From Gemmatimonadota bacterium (GTDB lineage Bacteria; Gemmatimonadota; Gemmatimonadetes; Longimicrobiales; RSA9): a stretch of 6,068 bases of DNA. Below the pieces are notes generated by a model. That model made no database searches. It saw only the letters and a list, made by a program, of their open reading frames with translations, and had not been told where the DNA came from. The stretch is from assembly GCA_019689775.1 (NCBI GenBank), contig JADGGV010000265.1, forward strand, positions 1-6,068. The letters run 5' to 3'. The position numbers and the translations under genes were made by a program. This document shows, piece after piece, positions 1 through 6,068 of this stretch (position 1 is its first letter; each line of letters starts with the position of its first letter).

Positions 1-87
1 ACGCTGGGGAGCGCCGTCGAGGGGTTGGGGCTGGACGAGCAGGTGATGACGGTCGGCGGGGTCGCGCGGCGGGTGAGGGTGGGGTGA
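1..87 (+). CDS. C-terminal end of an unrecognised upstream protein (partial)
   Basis: Frame 1 is open from the window edge to a TGA at 85-87 and encodes 28 residues (TLGSAVEGLGLDEQV... ending RRVRVG). Every one of its codons ends in G or C, matching the clear coding pattern of the downstream genes. The other two forward frames lack this pattern, so I read it as the tail of a real gene. Too little is visible to name a family or to say whether it belongs to the defence module. About 250 bp separate it from the likely helicase start, which suggests it is not tightly coupled to that gene. Confidence 0.55.
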   Translation, partial: TLGSAVEGLGLDEQVMTVGGVARRVRVG

Positions 88-341
88 GGGCGGCGGCGCC
101 ATCGCCTATCGAGCCCGCCTCTGGCCGCTCGCTCGGCGGAGCACTACCTTGCCATGGCTCCGTGAGCCGCGTCCGCACGACGCCGGTTCCGGAGACCGCG
201 CTCCACCTGGCGCTCCCAAAGACCCGGATCATACCCCGGTTCAACGCCATTGTCGGTGCCCGGTCGCACATTTCGCCGCTGGTGCGCTCGCATCGGCGGC
301 GCGCTGTCGCACACTCCGCTCGTACGCGCCATGCGGCCATG
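88..341. other. Leader region upstream of the helicase, no convincing gene
   Basis: The helicase frame stays open through this stretch back to a GTG at 84. However, third codon positions are mixed here (many codons end in A or T, including ata, cta and cca), whereas they are nearly all G/C from 342 onward. The would-be peptide is Arg/Pro/Ser-rich with no domain-like pattern. I therefore treat it as the 5' region that probably carries the promoter. A weak 5-bp inverted repeat (GGCTC-CGT-GAGCC) sits at 156-168, and the segment ATTGTCGGTGC at 249-259 recurs with one change upstream of the methyltransferase gene. I could not assign a -35/-10 pair with any confidence. Confidence 0.5.
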
Positions 342-3913
<3,572 letters not shown>

Positions 3914-3917
<4 letters not shown>

Positions 3918-5848
3918 CCAGCGGACCGATCCCATCCCTGGTCGCGACGCTCCTCGAGCGGCTCGAGGGACGTGAGACCCTCGAGCTCGAGTTCAAGAGC
4001 GCTCGCGGCGGCTTGCCCCGGGACGTCTGGCCGACGGTCAGCGCGTTCGCCAACACGAACGGTGGCTGGATCGTCCTCGGCGTGCGCGAGGAGTCCGGCG
4101 TCCTGCAAGCCGACGGCGTGCAGGACGCGTCGGCGCCGCTACAGACCTTCTACAACATGGTCCGCAACCCGCAGAAGGTCAGCCACCCGGTCTGCGGGGC
4201 GGGGGATGCCGCGATCGAATCCGTCGGCGATCGCCAGTTCCTCGTGATCCGTGTTCCCGCCGCGTCACGCAAGGCGCGGCCGATCTACATCAACGGAAAT
4301 CCGTACGGTGGGACCTACGTCCGGCGCCATGCGGGCGACTACCAGTGCACGAAGCCGGAAGTCGACCGCATGATGCGGGACGCCTCCGACGTGACGGCCG
4401 ATTCGACGGTGCTCCACCGGTACGGGCTGGACGATCTCGACCCGGACTCCCTGGCGCGCTTCAGGCGGCGGTTCCAGACGCGCGACCCGGCATCGCCATG
4501 GAACGGCTATGACGATCGCCGCTTCCTCCGCGCCATCGGCGGCTACGCCCGCGACCGGCAGACCGGCGAGGAAGGCATCACCGTGGCGGCTCTGTTGCTG
4601 TTGGGGCGCCCGGAGGCCATACGGGACTGGCGGGCTCGGCATCTCATCGATTTCCGGCTGCTGCCGGACGAGCCCGGGGCGGGGGAACGCTGGGACGACC
4701 GCGTCCCCTGGGACGGCAACATCCTTGGAGCGTTCGAGGCGATCTATCCGCGCTTGATCAAGGACCTGCCGACTCCCTTCCGGCTCCAGGGGGCATCCCG
4801 GGTGGACGAGACCCCCGCGCACGTCGCGCTCCGCGAGGCGCTCGCGAACCTGCTGGTCCACGCCGACTACGCGGAACCGCAGGCCTCCCTCGTCACGCGC
4901 TCGGCCAACGGCTACTTCTTCCGAAACCCCGGCAGCTCCCGCGTACCGGAATCGGACCTCCTCACCGGGGACCGCTCGGACCCGCGCAATCCGATCCTCC
5001 TCCGCATGTTCCGGGTGATCGGCTTCGCGGACGAGGCCGGGACCGGCATCCCCAAGATCACGGAGGCCTGGCGGGACCTCGGCCTTCAGCTCCCACGTAT
5101 CGACGCCGGCACCGAGCGGTACGAGTTCGCCCTCGAGCTCCACAACACGCATCTTCTGTCGGACGAGGACCGGGCCTGGCTCCTCGCCCTCGGCGGCCAG
5201 TGGACGGAAGCGGAGCAGCTCGCCCTCGTCCACGCCCGCCATGAGGGCTTCGTCGACAACCTCAAGCTCCGGCGCATGACGGGCGAGCACGCCGCCGACA
5301 CCACCAAGGTGCTCGTCGGCTTGCGGGACCGCGGCCTCCTCCAGATGACCCGCGCGGGGCGCGGCGCCCGTTACGAGCTGGACCCCGCGGCGCTCGCGCC
5401 CGCCTCCCGACCGCAGGGGACGCCGGCCATGCCCGCGCGCGCGGAGCCGAGCATCCCAGGTATCCAGCCGAGCTTCCCAGGTATGGAGCCGAGCTCCCCG
5501 GGTATCCAGCCGAGCTTCCCAGGTACGGAGCCGAGCTTCCCAGGTACCGAGGTCGACGCCCATCGCATCGCGGAGAGGATCCGCGAGCTCAGGCCGGAGC
5601 TCGAGGAGATCGCCCGGCCGGTCCGCGGCACGCGCCGCCCCGACCCGGCTCTGCGCGACGAGGTGATCGTGCGCCTCTGCGCCCGCGCGCCGCTGTCGCT
5701 GCGGGAGCTTACCGGCCTCCTGCACCGGAACGAGAGCTACCTCCAGGGCGTCCTCCAGGCCCTGATCGGCTCCGGGAGGCTGCGGTTCCTCTACGCCGCC
5801 CGGCCGAATCATCCCCGACAGCGGTATGTCGCGGTCGACGAGCCGTAG
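3914..5848 (+). CDS. AlbA_2 (Schlafen-type) / RecG-like GHKL-fold protein with winged-helix C-terminus
   Basis: A 644-residue cytoplasmic protein of the group often annotated 'ATP-binding protein' or 'RecG-like transcriptional regulator'. Residues 15-140 form an AlbA_2 domain: LELEFKSA 23-30 and AFANTNGGWIVLGV 44-57 are the hallmark strand and glycine motifs, thought to bind nucleic acid. Residues about 220-410 resemble HATPase_c_4: REALANLLVHADY 307-319 with the Asn-box, NPG 338-340, RNPILLRMFRVIGF 358-371 and DEAGTGIPKI 373-382. Residues 411-490 look like a winged helix. A Pro-rich linker of five heptapeptide repeats (511-545) follows. A final winged-helix-like domain (about 578-644: LSLRELTGLLHRNESYLQGVLQALIGSGRL...PNHPRQRYVAV) matches the usual C-terminus of this family. 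The start at 3914 is fixed by the SD at 3903-3908 and the ATGA overlap with the helicase stop, so the two are very likely one operon and co-translated. A DNA-binding regulator of the cluster, or an accessory or sensor subunit, are both possible. Despite the RecG-like name there are no helicase motifs. Confidence 0.88.
5434..5443. repeat. (CG)5 dinucleotide run
   Basis: Five consecutive CG dinucleotides lie inside the AlbA_2 gene, encoding part of PARA, directly before the 21-bp tandem repeat. Alternating CG can adopt left-handed DNA and slips in replication. In such GC-rich DNA a run this short may be chance. Confidence 0.4.
5444..5548 (+). repeat. 21-bp in-frame tandem repeat, five copies
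   Basis: Five head-to-tail 21-bp units encode the heptapeptides EPSIPGI, QPSFPGM, EPSSPGI, QPSFPGT and EPSFPGT (residues 511-545 of the AlbA_2 protein). Units alternate GAG- and CAG-initial codons, and units 2 and 4 differ by one base. This points to a 42-bp two-unit ancestor that duplicated, followed by one more 21-bp unit. Because 21 is a multiple of three, gain or loss of copies would alter linker length and keep the frame. The proline and glycine spacing predicts an extended flexible tether between the two winged-helix regions. Confidence 0.95.
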
Positions 5849-5928
5849 CGACGTCGGGGCGCCCTGCGCCAACGGGTTCCGACGATTGCCGGTGCGCTAT
5901 GCGGGCCGTAGACCTCGACGCCGCAAAG

Positions 5929-5947
5929 GTTCCGCTCATAGCGGAAC
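5929..5947. promoter_or_regulatory. Perfect 8-bp inverted repeat with 3-nt loop, operator or weak terminator
   Basis: GTTCCGCT (5929-5936), CAT, AGCGGAAC (5940-5947) is perfectly self-complementary. It is flanked by direct copies of AAGGTT (5926-5931 and 5949-5954). As RNA it could fold into a strong stem. The nearest U-run is only four bases (5953-5956) and starts 5 nt after the stem, so a rho-independent terminator is possible but poor. The dyad lies about 65 bp before the methyltransferase ATG, which equally suits an operator for a dimeric regulator. Confidence 0.5.
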
Positions 5948-5988
5948 GAAGGTTTTGTCCCACAACGATTTCCATGGACCGCAGCTCT

Positions 5989-6000
5989 GTGCGGCCGCAC
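5989..6000. promoter_or_regulatory. 12-bp perfect palindrome just upstream of the methyltransferase start
   Basis: GTGCGGCCGCAC is a perfect 12-bp palindrome ending 12 nt before the ATG at 6013, in a position where a bound protein or an RNA hairpin could affect transcription or initiation. All-GC cores of this kind are not rare by chance in DNA of this composition, so the regulatory reading is tentative. Confidence 0.3.
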
Positions 6001-6012
6001 CATAGCAGGCTC

Positions 6013-6068
6013 ATGAAGAACGCAAAGAAGCTCATCGAGGTCGCCCTCCCGCTCGACGCGATCAACGC
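6013..6068 (+). CDS. DUF1156-type adenine-specific DNA methyltransferase, N-terminus only (cut by window edge)
   Basis: The first 18 codons read MKNAKKLIEVALPLDAIN. This matches the conserved opening of DUF1156 proteins (COG1743, adenine-specific DNA methylases), in which K-KLIEVALPL-AIN leads into the domain. The catalytic part lies beyond the window, so activity cannot be checked. The ATG at 6013 fits where family members begin. In-frame ATGs at 5974 and 5899 would add 13 or 38 residues of atypical codon use containing no family sequence. The Shine-Dalgarno is weak (AGG at 6007-6009, 3 nt before the ATG). The gene is separated from the AlbA_2 gene by 164 bp that may carry its own promoter or control site. 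Its expected role is to methylate host DNA as the protective arm of a defence module, with the helicase upstream as part of the effector arm. Family recognition rests on a short segment but a distinctive one. Confidence 0.75.
   Translation, partial: MKNAKKLIEVALPLDAIN

Larger units (their letters stand above)
5849..6012. other. Intergenic region with inverted repeats ahead of the methyltransferase gene
   Basis: 164 bp with no stand-alone gene. Local composition is less GC-rich around 5925-5975 than in the coding DNA on either side. It holds a perfect 8-bp inverted repeat (5929-5947), a 12-bp perfect palindrome (5989-6000) and a segment, ATTGCCGGTGC (5885-5895), resembling one upstream of the helicase. 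The methyltransferase frame stays open across the gap, with ATGs at 5899 and 5974. Codons there include ata, cga, ttt, tgt and aca, unlike the coding pattern of this DNA, so I read it as regulatory sequence. No -35/-10 pair could be assigned with confidence. Confidence 0.5.

Noticed and set aside
88..341. tRNA or small RNA gene in the leader
   Set aside because: I found no cloverleaf arms or strong hairpin. The only dyad is a 5-bp stem at 156-168.
5444..5548. CRISPR-like array
   Set aside because: The 21-bp units are directly contiguous with no spacers, in frame, and encode a heptapeptide repeat within a gene.
4265..5872. 535-codon minus-strand open frame opposite the AlbA_2 gene
   Set aside because: It is the shadow of a well-supported plus-strand gene. 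Its own TWEARL-type repeats are just the antisense reading of the 21-bp tandem repeat.
5929..5956. Rho-independent terminator after the AlbA_2 gene
   Set aside because: The stem is good, but the U-run is only four bases and starts 5 nt after it, so I list it only as an inverted repeat with terminator as one option.

Overview
GC-rich (roughly 70% G+C) bacterial chromosomal DNA whose codons almost always end in G or C. This suggests an actinobacterium, a delta/myxobacterial lineage or an uncultivated soil or groundwater phylum. No ribosomal or taxon-specific gene is present, so nothing finer can be claimed. All genes read rightward.

Layout: (1) positions 1-87 hold the last 28 codons of an unrecognised upstream gene. 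(2) A leader of about 250 bp (88-341) has no convincing gene. (3) A 1,191-residue SNF2-type helicase runs from about 342 to 3917. It carries a C-terminal DUF3883/NOV_C domain with a D...ExK arrangement. (4) Overlapping it by 4 bp (ATGA) is a 644-residue AlbA_2/Schlafen plus RecG-like GHKL-fold protein (3914-5848). It has a tandem-repeat Pro-rich linker and a C-terminal winged helix. (5) A 164-bp gap (5849-6012) contains two clean inverted repeats. (6) The first 18 codons of a third gene begin at 6013 and match the start of DUF1156 (COG1743-type) adenine-specific DNA methyltransferases. The window edge cuts this gene.

Interpretation: SNF2/DUF3883 helicase, AlbA_2 protein and DUF1156 methyltransferase is the order expected at the front of a multigene anti-phage module. 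Candidates are the DUF1156/DUF499-type clusters predicted from defence islands, or a DISARM-class-1-like arrangement. In such a system the methyltransferase would mark self DNA, and the helicase with its putative nuclease-fold tail would act on unmarked DNA. The AlbA_2 protein, translationally coupled to the helicase, is a candidate regulator or accessory nucleic-acid-binding subunit. The genes that would identify the system (DUF499 ATPase, DUF3780, or drmA/drmB/drmC) lie beyond position 6068, so the system type is inferred and not seen.
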